DNA of 47,640 nucleotides, from positions 1 through 47,640 of the forward strand of contig CAYVWB010000032.1 of assembly GCA_964455395.1 (NCBI GenBank), given 5' to 3'. The notes beneath the pieces were generated by a model. It did no database searches and was not told where the DNA came from. It saw nothing but the letters and a program-made list of their open reading frames with translations. Every line of letters begins with the position of its first letter. Position 1 is the stretch's first letter. The position numbers and the translations under genes were made by a program. Source of the DNA: CAYVWB01 sp964455395 (GTDB taxonomy: Bacteria > Desulfobacterota > Desulfovibrionia > Desulfovibrionales > Desulfovibrionaceae). Positions 1 through 9,192 of the stretch are shown here, in pieces.

Positions 1-236
1 CTCCCATTCATGCGCCCAGAGGGCGGGTCATCCCCGCGGGCGCGGGGAACACTTTTTCATGTTTTTTCGTTTTTTCACTCCATTCGGGTCATCCCCGCGG
101 GCGCGGGGAACACGGCCGCAATGGCAAGGGGGTGCTGGTTGAGCTCCGGGTCATCCCCGCGGGCGCGGGGAACACATCTCGATAAGCCAGCAGCGCGGCG
201 TTCGCGTCGGGTCATCCCCGCGGGCGCGGGGAACAC
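1..236 (-). CRISPR. Type I-E CRISPR array, leader-proximal end
   Basis: Four identical 29-bp repeats lie at 24-52, 85-113, 147-175 and 208-236, with spacers of 32, 33 and 32 bp between them; bases 1-23 are the end of another spacer, so the array continues past the left edge. Read on the minus strand the repeat begins GTGTTCCCCGCG and carries the palindromic stem typical of type I-E. The adjacent cas2 and the AT-rich sequence at 237-299 place the leader on the right, so transcription runs leftwards and the newest spacer is 176-207. No repeat is degenerate, as expected at a leader end. Confidence 0.97.
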
Positions 237-244
237 TCCAATTG

Positions 245-273
245 CTAATACACCAGCACTATTTGATTTTCAA
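245..273 (-). promoter_or_regulatory. Candidate leader promoter for the pre-crRNA
   Basis: On the minus strand TTGAAA (273-268) and TATTAG (250-245) are separated by 17 bp, a fair sigma-70 pair. The predicted start falls within a few bases of the first repeat. A partial IHF-like AATCAA motif overlaps the spacer between the boxes. This is inferred from sequence only. Confidence 0.45.
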
Positions 274-299
274 GGTACGTTTTGACGAAGCAGGTTCAG

Positions 300-605
300 C
301 TAGACTATATCGACGACTTCGGACGCTTCCAGCGGTAAAAAACTCACCAAGGTCGCCCCGTCCATCGCCTTGGGGATGCGCCTGTTTGTTCCCAACGTCT
401 CAAACGTGAAACCCGCTTCCTCTCGCGAGGTCCACGCCAGTACAGCATTGCCGGTTTCCAGACCTTCCCGCACCGTTTGCCATAGCATCTCTCGGACTTT
501 TGCCGAATAGTCGCCAAGGTACACGCCTGCGCGCACTTCCAGGAGCCATACCGCCAGCCTGCCCCGCAACCGCGGCGGGGCGTTTTCAAGCACGATGACC
601 ATCAT
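300..605 (-). CDS. cas2: CRISPR-associated protein Cas2, type I-E
   Basis: This 101-residue protein is the Cas2e subunit of the Cas1-Cas2 integrase that inserts new spacers next to the leader; Cas2 is the central structural dimer. The family signature is the opening MVIVLENAPPRLRGRLAVWL followed by GVYLGDYS, and the length matches Cas2e. An in-frame extension reaches 692, but the start at 605 has an AGGAGGG ribosome site seven bases upstream; a second ATG follows directly at 602. It overlaps the end of cas1 by 20 bp and is the last gene of the operon, with the array leader 63 bp downstream. Confidence 0.95.
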   Translation of the reverse strand: MMVIVLENAPPRLRGRLAVWLLEVRAGVYLGDYSAKVREMLWQTVREGLETGNAVLAWTSREEAGFTFETLGTNRRIPKAMDGATLVSFLPLEASEVVDIV

Positions 606-1497
606 CGCCTGGCCCTCCTTCCTCTTCAAACGCCGGCATGACGGCGTCATCGTATGGGTCCGGGGGCGCCTTGCCACCCGCAGCCAAGACATCCTCTATG
701 GTGGGGATAATGCGCCTCAACACCTTCTTCTCACGGAAAGCGTCGCGGCAGCTTCGGCGGACCCGCCCCTCGATGTCGTATTCCCCCTTGGCGACCTCGC
801 GGAAGGCGACGGGGACCACCGTCTCGAACTTGAAGAGGTCGGCGATGTCGTACACGAACGAGAGGGGTTTCCCTGTATGGAGGAAACCGACGGCAGGGGC
901 GTACCCGGCGGCGAGCACGGCCGCCTCCGTCACGCCATAGAGGCACGCCGTGGCGGCGGAAAGGGCCTTGTTGACGGGGTCGCTGTCACCCCAATTCTTT
1001 GGGTCGTAGCTCCGGCGCTTCCAAGTGACCTTGTAGTGTTTCGCGAGTTGGTCATAGAGACGGCGGACGCGTGCGCCCTCCATGCCACGCAACTGCTCCA
1101 CGCTTCTTGTTGGGGGGGGCTCCTCCTGAAATCTGAAAGCGAACATCTTCCGCACCACGGCGAGTCGCGCTTTGGGGTCAAGGGCGAGACTCGCTTGGTA
1201 GAGGAGCCGGTCGGATCGCGCACCGCCCGGTTGACCCGCCGCGTAAAGGCGCACAGCGGCCTCGCCGACCCAGACCAGCAAGGTCCCGGCCCGGGCGGCG
1301 AGGGCTACGGCGGCGTGCGAGACGCGAATTCCCGGCTCCAGCATGAGGCAGACGACGCCACCCACGGGGATGTGCGTGCGGACGCCGCTACTGTCCACAA
1401 GCACGAAGGCGCCGTCCTGGACGTCGAGCTGTCCTTTCTCCAGGAAAAGGATGGAGAGCCGCTCTTTGAGTGGGATGGGCTTCAGCTTGGGGAGCAT
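586..1497 (-). CDS. cas1: CRISPR-associated endonuclease/integrase Cas1, type I-E
   Basis: Cas1 catalyses spacer integration in complex with Cas2. The 303-residue product has the family length, and the metal-binding residues are visible: Glu140 in EQLRGMEGARVR, His207 in GFLHTGKP, and Asp217/Asp220 in VYDIADLFKFE. The reading frame is open much further upstream, to 2487, but the ATG at 1497 follows a GGAGGG ribosome site and gives the expected MLPKLKPIPLKERLS start. It shares one base with the stop of cas6e (TGATG), which implies translational coupling. All catalytic residues are intact, so adaptation should be functional. Confidence 0.96.
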   Translation of the reverse strand: MLPKLKPIPLKERLSILFLEKGQLDVQDGAFVLVDSSGVRTHIPVGGVVCLMLEPGIRVSHAAVALAARAGTLLVWVGEAAVRLYAAGQPGGARSDRLLYQASLALDPKARLAVVRKMFAFRFQEEPPPTRSVEQLRGMEGARVRRLYDQLAKHYKVTWKRRSYDPKNWGDSDPVNKALSAATACLYGVTEAAVLAAGYAPAVGFLHTGKPLSFVYDIADLFKFETVVPVAFREVAKGEYDIEGRVRRSCRDAFREKKVLRRIIPTIEDVLAAGGKAPPDPYDDAVMPAFEEEGGPGDDGHRA

Positions 1498-2147
1498 CAC
1501 GCCCTCCGCACCAGCAGCAGTCCGAAGCCGAAGGCCTTGGCGCGGCCCACGCCCTGGAAGAGCGCGCGGGTCAGCGCCTCCGGGTCGGTCACGTCGGCGA
1601 GGCCGTTGAAGTCCAGCCCGGCGATGGTCACTTTCCCGCTGTTTGTCTTGGGTTTGACGAACTCGTGCCTGCGGTGGCCGTCCACGCGCAGGGTGGACTC
1701 CAGGATGCCCAGACCAAGCCCCGGGGCTCGTTGCAACAGCCACGCCTTGCCCGCCTCGTGGGCCAGCACGTTGACGAGCGGCCACTCCTCCCGGGGCAGG
1801 CCGGCGGCTTTCAGTTCGGTCTTGGCGTGCATCACCACGTCCACGCGGCGCTTGGTTCCGTGGGCGTCGGTCACGGTGCGGGTGGGGTTGGCGCGCAGGG
1901 AGAAGGCTAGGCGGTCGCCCCGGCGCAGGTCCGGCGCATAGGGTTTGTGCGTCACGCGCCACCCCGGCGCGTCGGCGGGCGGCCGGTCGGAGACGGCCAG
2001 GAAGCGCCGGCCCACGGGGTCCATCGCGCGGAAGAGGAAGTCGCGGTCGCGGTCGGGATCGTCGCCGTAGACCGTCCAGATGGCCTGGTGCGCGGCGTAG
2101 GGTGAGGAGGAGGCGGATCGTTCGCGATGGAGTTCGGCTATGTACAC
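1497..2147 (-). CDS. cas6e: Cas6e (CasE) pre-crRNA endoribonuclease
   Basis: Cas6e cleaves the repeat hairpin of the array transcript and stays bound to the crRNA 3' handle in Cascade. The 216-residue protein begins MYIAELHRERS, carries the catalytic His20 in the SPYAAHQAIW segment, and ends in the glycine-rich loop GVGRAKAFGFGLLLVRRA that contacts RNA. The start is GTG at 2147, supported by AGGAGG six bases upstream inside the end of cas5e; the two genes overlap by 10 bp. The repeat stem-loop of the adjacent array is the expected substrate. Confidence 0.95.
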   Translation of the reverse strand: MYIAELHRERSASSSPYAAHQAIWTVYGDDPDRDRDFLFRAMDPVGRRFLAVSDRPPADAPGWRVTHKPYAPDLRRGDRLAFSLRANPTRTVTDAHGTKRRVDVVMHAKTELKAAGLPREEWPLVNVLAHEAGKAWLLQRAPGLGLGILESTLRVDGHRRHEFVKPKTNSGKVTIAGLDFNGLADVTDPEALTRALFQGVGRAKAFGFGLLLVRRA

Positions 2148-2959
2148 GGCGTTCCTCCTGTGGCGGCTTGTCGGGGTGTGCGTGAGGGCGGCGGCGCCGC
2201 GAGCACGACCTCGGCGCGTTCGCGGAAGGTCCAGCGGGCGCGGCTTTCCAGGGCGTCGCGGCGGACATGCTCCGCGCGCACCAGATGCGCGTGGGAGGCG
2301 GGGACGTCGGCGCGGTCCAGCCAGATTTCAACCTCGACGTCCCCTCGCCCGTGCTTGCGGACGAGTCCGTCGAGCATGGACGGATGGGGAAATGCCGCCA
2401 AGGCGTCCAGCGGGGAGTCGGCTTCGATGAGCTCAGGACCGAAGGGCAACGCCGCGACCAGCGCCTTGCGACCCAGATACGGCGCATAGTGCGGGGCGTT
2501 CAGGGCGTCGCGGAAGTTGACGGTCGTGTAGGGCGTGGCGGCCTCTTCCGTCCAACAGCAGACAGTGAAGCACGCGTCCTGCAGGTGGTCCCGCCTGGAA
2601 AGGATGGTGTTGATATCGGAGTAGCGATCCTCTTGGGGGATCATGGCGAAGAGTTCGTCCCGCCGTGTGAAGTAGTGGCGGCCGCGTTTCTCTCCCGGCG
2701 CCTGCGTGGTGTGGTAGTCCCGCAGAAGCACGCCGGATAGATCCACGCGTATGGCAAGGCGGCAGGCGGCGTTGAGGGCGTCGTGGCCGGCTTCGTCCGT
2801 ACGATCGATCCCCAGGCACGCCGCAAGCAGGCCAAGCACGGCCGTGCGCGATGGCCGCGCCCAGGAGCCGCGCACCTCGCCCACGGCGATGTCCCCGAAG
2901 GACGCCAACGGGCCGTAGAGGGTGAAGCAGCAGTAGCTGCGCGTTGTGGCTGTCGGCAT
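2138..2959 (-). CDS. cas5e: Cas5e (CasD) Cascade subunit
   Basis: Cas5e caps the 5' handle of the crRNA in the Cascade surveillance complex. The 273-residue protein shows the Cas5 N-terminal RRM-like signature FTLYGPLASFGDIAVGEVRGS followed by PSRTAVLGLLAACLGI, and a central RDYHTTQAPGEKRGRHYFTRRDE segment common to Cas5e. I start it at the ATG at 2959, two bases after the cas7e stop, and not at the longer in-frame start at 3052, which would lie deep in cas7e. The C terminus is tailed by low-complexity APPPSRTPRQ. It is co-transcribed with the rest of the operon. Confidence 0.93.
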   Translation of the reverse strand: MPTATTRSYCCFTLYGPLASFGDIAVGEVRGSWARPSRTAVLGLLAACLGIDRTDEAGHDALNAACRLAIRVDLSGVLLRDYHTTQAPGEKRGRHYFTRRDELFAMIPQEDRYSDINTILSRRDHLQDACFTVCCWTEEAATPYTTVNFRDALNAPHYAPYLGRKALVAALPFGPELIEADSPLDALAAFPHPSMLDGLVRKHGRGDVEVEIWLDRADVPASHAHLVRAEHVRRDALESRARWTFRERAEVVLAAPPPSRTPRQAATGGTPCT

Positions 2960-2961
2960 GG

Positions 2962-4083
2962 CTACGCCCCCACGAAGTCGTAGACCGCCTGCATGGAGCC
3001 TTCGCCCTTGAGCGGGTAGCACTCGGCGGCGTCGAGGGTGTAGCCGTAGCACTGGTCCATGTTGCCTTTGATCTCCCTGAGCTTGGCCGCGGCTTGGTCG
3101 ATCATGCCGAGACCTTCTGCGTGACCGATGGGGTCGAGGAAAGCCAGGGCGAGGGAGCGTGGTTGCCGGTCGCCCTTTTCGGCGAGCACGAAGGCGGCGT
3201 TGGCCCGGGAGGCGAAGGCGGCCTGCTTGCCCGTAGGCGCGACCGTGCAGGCGGCCTCCACAAGGGCCCGGAGACTGGCCTTGGCGAGGTCTTCGTCACC
3301 ATCCAGATTCGCCACGAGCAGGTCGCGGTTAATGCAGATGTAGACGTAGAAGAGACCGGCGCCGTACTCGGTGACGCCCATGTGGCCGGCGCCGACGTTT
3401 TCCTCGCGGGTGTTGAGGTCATCGACCGCTGTGTAGAAGTCGTCCTCCACGTCCACGCGGTTGACGCTGAAGGCGTGTCCTACCTGGACTGCGGCCTCCA
3501 CGTTGAAGACGGGGCGATCCGCGAGCATGCGACCGAACATGGCGATGTCCGCGGCGTTGGAGGTCCGGCGCAAGGGCGTGTCCTTTTTCAGGTCCGGGGC
3601 CTTGCCTGATTCGCGGCTCTCCTCCACGAGGGTGTCGATGGCGTCGATCTCCGCCGGGCTCACGAACACAAGTTGTTCGATCTCAAGGTCTACAGTGGGT
3701 TTCTTTTCGGACGGCTTGTCCTTTTTCAATGCGCCGAAGACTGCGGCTATGGTTTTGGCGATCTCGCGAGCTGGCTTCTCCCCGACGGGCTGTTTGTCAG
3801 CCTTCGCGCCATGTGGGTCCAGGAGAAGAGCCCTGAACGACTTGCCCTCCTCCAGGGCTTTGAAAATGTGGACGCCAAGCTCCTTGGTGCGGACGCCTAC
3901 GTGCCCAACCATGGCTTCATTGAAGGCGGCGCTGGTGCGCCAGGCGCGCTTCAGGCTTTGGGAAGAGACGCGTAGCCGTTGCACGTCGCCCACCCGGACG
4001 GTCTTGGGACGGTTCATGTCGTCGCGGTTGAGGTTCGCCGGGGGGTAGGCGGTGAGGGTGTGGATTTGAATGAACGTGCTCAT
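2962..4083 (-). CDS. cas7e: Cas7e (CasC) Cascade backbone subunit
   Basis: Cas7e forms the six-copy helical backbone that holds the spacer part of the crRNA. The 373-residue product starts MSTFIQIHTLTAYPPANLNRDD, then RPKTVRVGDVQRLRVSSQSLKRAWR, which is the classic Cas7e N terminus. An in-frame extension to 4224 is rejected because AAGGAG lies eight bases before the ATG at 4083. A Lys-rich insertion (about residues 120-150) between the N-terminal and central parts varies in the family. It sits between cse2 (25-bp gap) and cas5e (2-bp gap). Confidence 0.95.
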   Translation of the reverse strand: MSTFIQIHTLTAYPPANLNRDDMNRPKTVRVGDVQRLRVSSQSLKRAWRTSAAFNEAMVGHVGVRTKELGVHIFKALEEGKSFRALLLDPHGAKADKQPVGEKPAREIAKTIAAVFGALKKDKPSEKKPTVDLEIEQLVFVSPAEIDAIDTLVEESRESGKAPDLKKDTPLRRTSNAADIAMFGRMLADRPVFNVEAAVQVGHAFSVNRVDVEDDFYTAVDDLNTREENVGAGHMGVTEYGAGLFYVYICINRDLLVANLDGDEDLAKASLRALVEAACTVAPTGKQAAFASRANAAFVLAEKGDRQPRSLALAFLDPIGHAEGLGMIDQAAAKLREIKGNMDQCYGYTLDAAECYPLKGEGSMQAVYDFVGA

Positions 4084-4108
4084 GATTCTATCTCCTTGAG
4101 AAAAATGG

Positions 4109-4708
4109 TTAGTATGTGCGGTCCTGCTTGGGGATGGCCGTGTAATAGTCGATGGCCCACTGCTTGCGGGTCGATTCACTCCAGAAGAGACACGCCCTGG
4201 CCATGCTCGGGGCGTGGCAGGCACCCTTGGTCATACGGAGCATACGCTTCAGGGCGAGGAATAAGTCATCAAGTTCACGAATGTTGAGCATTTTTCGGAA
4301 TCGTGCGGGAGCCACAGGGGCACGCGACCCTCCTTCCGGCGGTGTCCCGAGAAGTTGCGCGTAGGAGCGTACGGCGCGATCGCCGGCGCTTCGGTCACCG
4401 CCCGGCTGCATGTGCGGGGAGAGGCCAGCCAACAGCGCCACGCCTTGTAGGTGTCGCGGCGCATACCATTCGAGCTCCATGACTTGCGGAAGCAGGCCAG
4501 CGGCGAAGGCCTCCACGAAACAGACATCCGTGATGCTCTCGGCCCTGCGCAACTCCGCCCGTGCGCCACGATCGGCGCGCACGTCCGCGTCGGGATGCAG
4601 GCGTTTCCACCAGGGGCGGTACACACGCATGAACGAGGAAACGATTTCATGAGGTGTGGTCGCAACGTCTCGTCGGGAAGGAGCGTGGTCGCGCAATGTC
4701 GTGCTCAT
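4109..4708 (-). CDS. cse2: Cse2 (CasB, Cas11e) Cascade small subunit
   Basis: Cse2 is the all-helical small subunit, two copies per Cascade, that stabilises the displaced target strand. The 199-residue protein has the family features: WWKRLHPDADVRADRGARAELRRAES near residue 33 and RFRKMLNIRELDDLFLALKRMLRM near residue 138. Its ATG overlaps the cse1 stop as ATGA, and AAGGAGA lies just upstream inside cse1. Family sequence conservation is weak, so identity rests on motifs plus position between cse1 and cas7e. Confidence 0.93.
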   Translation of the reverse strand: MSTTLRDHAPSRRDVATTPHEIVSSFMRVYRPWWKRLHPDADVRADRGARAELRRAESITDVCFVEAFAAGLLPQVMELEWYAPRHLQGVALLAGLSPHMQPGGDRSAGDRAVRSYAQLLGTPPEGGSRAPVAPARFRKMLNIRELDDLFLALKRMLRMTKGACHAPSMARACLFWSESTRKQWAIDYYTAIPKQDRTY

Positions 4709-6384
4709 GCCATTTCTCCTTGTGGTTGGTCCGGGATGCCGGGGCTCGGTGCAACGGGCTCAGACGGCGCCTTTTTGGTGATGTCCAACAGACCCCACGT
4801 CTTGGCGCGTGCACCGGTAATATTGTTGCGTAGGTTTTGCACAGCCTGGACGTATAGCTCCATGGCGCGCGCCTCGCCGTCGGGATAGGGGACTCGCTCG
4901 TCAAAGAGCTGCGCAGCACGTCGACTGAGCGCCTGAAGGAAGGTGCGTTTAATGGCGTCCGTACGAACATCTGCGTCGGGCTCGGGGAACGCCTCCAGCG
5001 CGCGCCGGACGGCCTGGAAGAAATCCACTTCCGTCAAAATCCAGAACGCCCTGATGCATCCCTCCATCGTGGCGTTGGAGGCAGGGACCTTGCTCCACGG
5101 GCTCACCAGCCCTTTCTTCACGGCCGAGTAGAGCGCCTTGCGGACCTCCTCGCCGCACGCCACGAGTTTTTCGACAAGGGCGCGCTCTTGCTCACGCGTC
5201 TCTTCGTCAACGGCGACAATAAGGGGCATGGTTGCGTCGATCCAGGCCCGCGCCTTCATGTTGTCCATGTCGAAGCCAAAGATGTGCAGTCTCGGGAGCG
5301 CGAAATACTCCGGAGCCATTTCGTAGCGCGCTACGAAAGTCGAAACGACCAGTGCGGGGTATTGCCTGTTATCGTTGGTTCGGAAGAGCAACCCCAACCA
5401 ATCCTTCCAGGCACCCATGTCGGCGGCGCCCTTTATGGATATGGGGCCGGCATTGGGATCGTCGCGATACGCCGAGAGAGGATGTCGCCACGCGCCAGCG
5501 TAGTTGGCTCCCAGGTTCTTAGCGCGAAAGCGGATTACATGGTCCTCGGTCTCCCGCTCGCAGATGTCGCAAGGCGCCGCAGAACCCGTGTCATGAATCA
5601 GCCTGATGCGTCGCGGCGTGGCCCAAAAGACATGCAGTGGGTGAACATCCTGGGGGAAGGCTTCCCGCCCCGTGGTTTTCTCCGAGGTGCGTGTGGGGGC
5701 GAGCCAGGGATAGACGCCGCCAGCCCGGGGGCGGGCAATGTCGCCACCAAGCTTTGGGTACAGGTCAGCAGGCGGCCATACGGCGAACCAGAGTGTTTCC
5801 CACAGGGTGCGGCCAAGAGGAAGCGTGGTGAGAGGACCACCGCCGCGCAACCCTGTGCGGTTTCCCTGGCCACCGGAAGGCGCGTACGTCTGCAGTGTCG
5901 TCAATGCGGCGGCGGTACAGGCTGGGCAGAGGCGCTCGATGCGGCCGCGCTTGATGAAAAGGTCTTTGTTTTCTTTGAGGGTGTTGTCGCCAGGCGTGTC
6001 CATGAAGAGCGCCCCGATGGGGCTTTCCCCGGTGAGGGCGGCAGGGTCGAGGTCCTGCATAAACGCAGGGCCGTCGTCGTCAAACAGCTCGAAGGCGTCG
6101 ACCTCTGTGGCGAAGGCTTCGCGGAGTTGCTCCGGCGATGGTGGGGCGTCGAGCCACGTCCACCAGTCCTCTTCGTCCTCGCAATGGCGGGGGGCGAAGG
6201 CCGTGTTCAGCAGACCAATGCACCATTCCAGGGCGCCGCTGGACATGTCAGCGCGGGGGAAATCGATGGCGATAACGGGGTCCTCATCGACCCTCTCCGT
6301 GATCGCCCATGGTGGAATCCATTCACGTGCTCCGCTGGCCCGCCGTACCGGCAGCCAGGGCTCAGTCACGAGGTTGAAGGGCAT
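4705..6384 (-). CDS. cse1: Cse1 (CasA, Cas8e) Cascade large subunit
   Basis: Cse1 recognises the PAM, starts target unwinding and recruits Cas3. The 559-residue length and the opening MPFNLVTEPWLPV are typical. Two CxxC pairs, Cys153/Cys156 (CPAC) and Cys272/Cys275 (CDIC), probably form the zinc site known in some Cse1 structures. The glycine-rich stretch GGQGNRTGLRGGGPLTTL (about 171-188) matches the conserved loop after the first CxxC pair. GGAGG precedes the ATG at 6384. Cas3 ends 54 bp upstream, so expression is probably shared with cas3. Confidence 0.96.
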   Translation of the reverse strand: MPFNLVTEPWLPVRRASGAREWIPPWAITERVDEDPVIAIDFPRADMSSGALEWCIGLLNTAFAPRHCEDEEDWWTWLDAPPSPEQLREAFATEVDAFELFDDDGPAFMQDLDPAALTGESPIGALFMDTPGDNTLKENKDLFIKRGRIERLCPACTAAALTTLQTYAPSGGQGNRTGLRGGGPLTTLPLGRTLWETLWFAVWPPADLYPKLGGDIARPRAGGVYPWLAPTRTSEKTTGREAFPQDVHPLHVFWATPRRIRLIHDTGSAAPCDICERETEDHVIRFRAKNLGANYAGAWRHPLSAYRDDPNAGPISIKGAADMGAWKDWLGLLFRTNDNRQYPALVVSTFVARYEMAPEYFALPRLHIFGFDMDNMKARAWIDATMPLIVAVDEETREQERALVEKLVACGEEVRKALYSAVKKGLVSPWSKVPASNATMEGCIRAFWILTEVDFFQAVRRALEAFPEPDADVRTDAIKRTFLQALSRRAAQLFDERVPYPDGEARAMELYVQAVQNLRNNITGARAKTWGLLDITKKAPSEPVAPSPGIPDQPQGEMA

Positions 6385-6438
6385 GGGGCCTCCATCAGTT
6401 TGAGATTAACGGGAGCACTCTTGACAAGGGGCTAGGAG

Positions 6439-9192
6439 TTATTCCTTGATGATGCGCAATCCGCGCACCCGATCATACGCCACGATCCGCCTCTCCCCTG
6501 CGCCGTTCTCGCCGCTACCACGCCACCCGCCTGCCGCCTCTTCTGTAAGCAGCAATGGCTCGGTCCACCGGCCACCTCTGTCGCCGTCGGGCATGGCGGC
6601 GCGTATGGCGTCTGCGTCGGGTATCGTCTCGGCTGAGGCCCGCCAGAGCTGGTCCGGTCGCAGGGACGTTTCGCTCATGCGCCACGCTTGGAGTTCGTCG
6701 GCATCCTCGAGCCAGGGCCTCGGCGCTCCCTTTACAAGCCGGGTGAGACGGAAACGGACACTCTCCCCCAGCCGGGTCGGGATGCGCTCCTCGTCGTCTA
6801 CCCACCCGCCCTCGGCGTAACCTTCTTCCAGCGTCAAGGCGCGCCACCCCGCCAACGCCTTGTCGGCGGCCTCTTCGCCCTCCGCCTTGATGTCCCTTGC
6901 GGTGAGCTCTTCGGGCGTGTCGTCGGCCGAGTCCGCAAAGACGGTCTCCACGAGCTCGCGGGCGTCGGCGGGCAGGCTGATTCGGCCGCGCGCGCTGAGC
7001 ACACGCGCCGTGCGCCACAGTTCGCCATGCGCCCGGTAGACATGCGCGGCCGAGCGAAACATGGCGCTATACCATGTCGCCTTCGCGTTAGCTGTTGGCT
7101 CGGGACCGAGAACGTAGAGGCGCGGCTCGCCGTACCCGTCGGGACGAGGTCGCCACGGGTGGCGGCAGCAGCGGCCAACGCGCTGGATGAGCCTGTCGAT
7201 GGGGGCGAGGTCGCTGACGAGCACATCGAAGTCAAGATCCAGCGACGCCTCGGCCACCTGCGTGGCGATGACGACGCGACCGGCGCGAGTCTCTGGTGTG
7301 GACGCCTTGCCGAACCGTTCGAGCACATCGCGCTCAATGGCCAGCCTGTCGCCCAAGGCGAAACGTGCGTGGAACAGGATGACGCGGTCAGGGGCAAAGC
7401 CGGCGGTCAGGAGACAGTCATAAGCCTCCAAGGCGTCGTTCACGGTGTTGCGCATCCAGCATGCGCAGGCGCCGTCCTGGACGGTTTGACGGAGGATGGA
7501 GACGACATTCCCCTCATCGTGGATCATTTGCACCTGAACGTCTCGACTACGGGCGGCCACCAGTTTCCTCGCGGGGGTCTCAATCTGGTTTGGAAGAACC
7601 CGGTAGGCCAGGGGGTAGGCTACATCTTCCGGTGTGACGGATGGCGGCGTCATGCCGGCGCCGTCACAAAAGGCCGCCACGAATTTGTTCCGGATCGCGA
7701 TGGGCAGCGTCGCGGACATGAGCACGATGCTTCCGCCGGCCGCCGCGTGGAAACGCACCAGCGTCTCCAGCAGGCGGTTCTGGTAGGTGTCGTAGGCATG
7801 GACCTCGTCCACCACGAGGACGTTGCGCGCAAGCCCAAGTAAACGGAGACTCTGGTGTCGTACCGGCAGGACGGCCAGCAGCGCTTGGTCGATGGTTCCC
7901 ACGCCCACATGCGCCAGGAGGGATTTCTTGCGGTTGTCGGCGAGCCAAGCGGCGCAGAAAGCTTCAGTGGATTCCCCGCGGTAGGGGTCCTGGCTGAGGT
8001 ACTCCGCTGGTCCCGCGATTCGCTCTTTCGCGTGTACCGGGGGGATGTCGATGGACTCCCTGAAGGCGGGGTCGAGCCTGGTGGCGCCGTGCGCCAGCAC
8101 CAGGGATGGGCGGCCGCCGCCAGGGTTATAGAGCCGTACATAGGCCGTGCGCAGGCGTGCGTACATGGAGGACGCCATGGCGGTCGTGGGGAGCGCGAAG
8201 TAAGCGCCTTCGGCAAGCCCCGCGCGCATGAGTTGATGGACGCAAAGGAGCGCGGCCTCCGTCTTGCCTGCTCCGGTGAGATCCTCAAAGATGTGCAGTT
8301 GCGGCCCCTCGGGCGAAACGCATTCAGCAGCCCATTGCTGGAGGGATGTGGGCGGTTTTTCGGCGAGGCCGGGGAAAAGCGTTTCCCACACGGCGTTCTT
8401 GGCGGGTGCGGCAGGAGCAATACCTGCCCGCGCCACGGCAGCATGCGCCCGTGGGAGGGCGAAATCCTGGAAGTAGGTAGACAACTCCATAGGCTCGCTA
8501 TGAAACGGGAAGGCTTCATGGTTGGAGCCGATCCAGTCGGCGAGGACTGCGAGGCCGGCCATCGTCCATGAAGCAGTTACAACTCGGCGGTTCAATGCGT
8601 TCCGTTGGGCTTTATCCAGCTTAAGACTGTCCGACGCGGCGCATGGGAATAGTGAGCACAACTCGTTCACAAACGCCTCCACTGCGCGAATATCTCCAGG
8701 ACGAAAGAGGTCCCCGACCTCTTTGTTTGGCGCCGTTATCGGCCGGCCATGGTGCCATAGAACAGCCTTGACTAGGGGGAGGACAGGTTTGCTGGTCGGG
8801 AGGGCGCTCCGCAAGGGCGCTGGCAGGGAAGGCGAAAGCCAGCCCTCTACTCGCGCTCCGAGCTTCTCACCGCATGCGGAATGATGGACATATGGCTTGC
8901 CAGGGGCGAGTTGGGCAGGGTGAAAACCTGGTACGAGATCCTGGAACCTCGGTGAAAACTTACCGACATCATGCAGCGCCAGCAGCGAGGCGATGAAGTT
9001 GAGTAGCGCTTCCCCCTCAAGCGCAACGGCGTGGGCGAGATTCCGACGCCATAAAGGGTCGGCCTCGAGCAACGCCCACCCGGTCGCGGCTACATCCAGA
9101 CAGTGGTAGGGCAGAAGATGAAACTGGGCATGCGTCTTAACAGAACTAAGTGCCTTGCCCCAATAAGGGTATACCGATGAGTAGTCAACCAC
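6439..9192 (-). CDS. cas3: Cas3 helicase-nuclease, type I-E
   Basis: Cas3 is recruited by target-bound Cascade and degrades DNA. The 917-residue protein has an N-terminal HD nuclease domain (His30; His74-Asp75 in ALHDVGKFSPRFQ; LWHHGRP near 145) followed by an SF2 helicase: Walker A LTGAGKT (305-311), DEVH box (462-465), SATLP (493-497) and the QRVGRCCRH motif VI. All key residues are present. The only start in frame is a GTG at 9192, with a stop five codons upstream and no clear ribosome site. It is the first gene of the operon, and a 9-bp direct repeat lies immediately upstream. Confidence 0.96.
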   Translation of the reverse strand: MVDYSSVYPYWGKALSSVKTHAQFHLLPYHCLDVAATGWALLEADPLWRRNLAHAVALEGEALLNFIASLLALHDVGKFSPRFQDLVPGFHPAQLAPGKPYVHHSACGEKLGARVEGWLSPSLPAPLRSALPTSKPVLPLVKAVLWHHGRPITAPNKEVGDLFRPGDIRAVEAFVNELCSLFPCAASDSLKLDKAQRNALNRRVVTASWTMAGLAVLADWIGSNHEAFPFHSEPMELSTYFQDFALPRAHAAVARAGIAPAAPAKNAVWETLFPGLAEKPPTSLQQWAAECVSPEGPQLHIFEDLTGAGKTEAALLCVHQLMRAGLAEGAYFALPTTAMASSMYARLRTAYVRLYNPGGGRPSLVLAHGATRLDPAFRESIDIPPVHAKERIAGPAEYLSQDPYRGESTEAFCAAWLADNRKKSLLAHVGVGTIDQALLAVLPVRHQSLRLLGLARNVLVVDEVHAYDTYQNRLLETLVRFHAAAGGSIVLMSATLPIAIRNKFVAAFCDGAGMTPPSVTPEDVAYPLAYRVLPNQIETPARKLVAARSRDVQVQMIHDEGNVVSILRQTVQDGACACWMRNTVNDALEAYDCLLTAGFAPDRVILFHARFALGDRLAIERDVLERFGKASTPETRAGRVVIATQVAEASLDLDFDVLVSDLAPIDRLIQRVGRCCRHPWRPRPDGYGEPRLYVLGPEPTANAKATWYSAMFRSAAHVYRAHGELWRTARVLSARGRISLPADARELVETVFADSADDTPEELTARDIKAEGEEAADKALAGWRALTLEEGYAEGGWVDDEERIPTRLGESVRFRLTRLVKGAPRPWLEDADELQAWRMSETSLRPDQLWRASAETIPDADAIRAAMPDGDRGGRWTEPLLLTEEAAGGWRGSGENGAGERRIVAYDRVRGLRIIKE

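Noticed and set aside
10..285. Open frame of 91 codons across the CRISPR array
   Set aside because: It is only the translated repeat (SSPRARGT, VIPAGAGNT) and spacers.
595..1941. 448-codon plus-strand frame opposite cas1 and cas6e
   Set aside because: GC-rich antisense shadow with no ribosome site; the minus strand carries full cas signatures.
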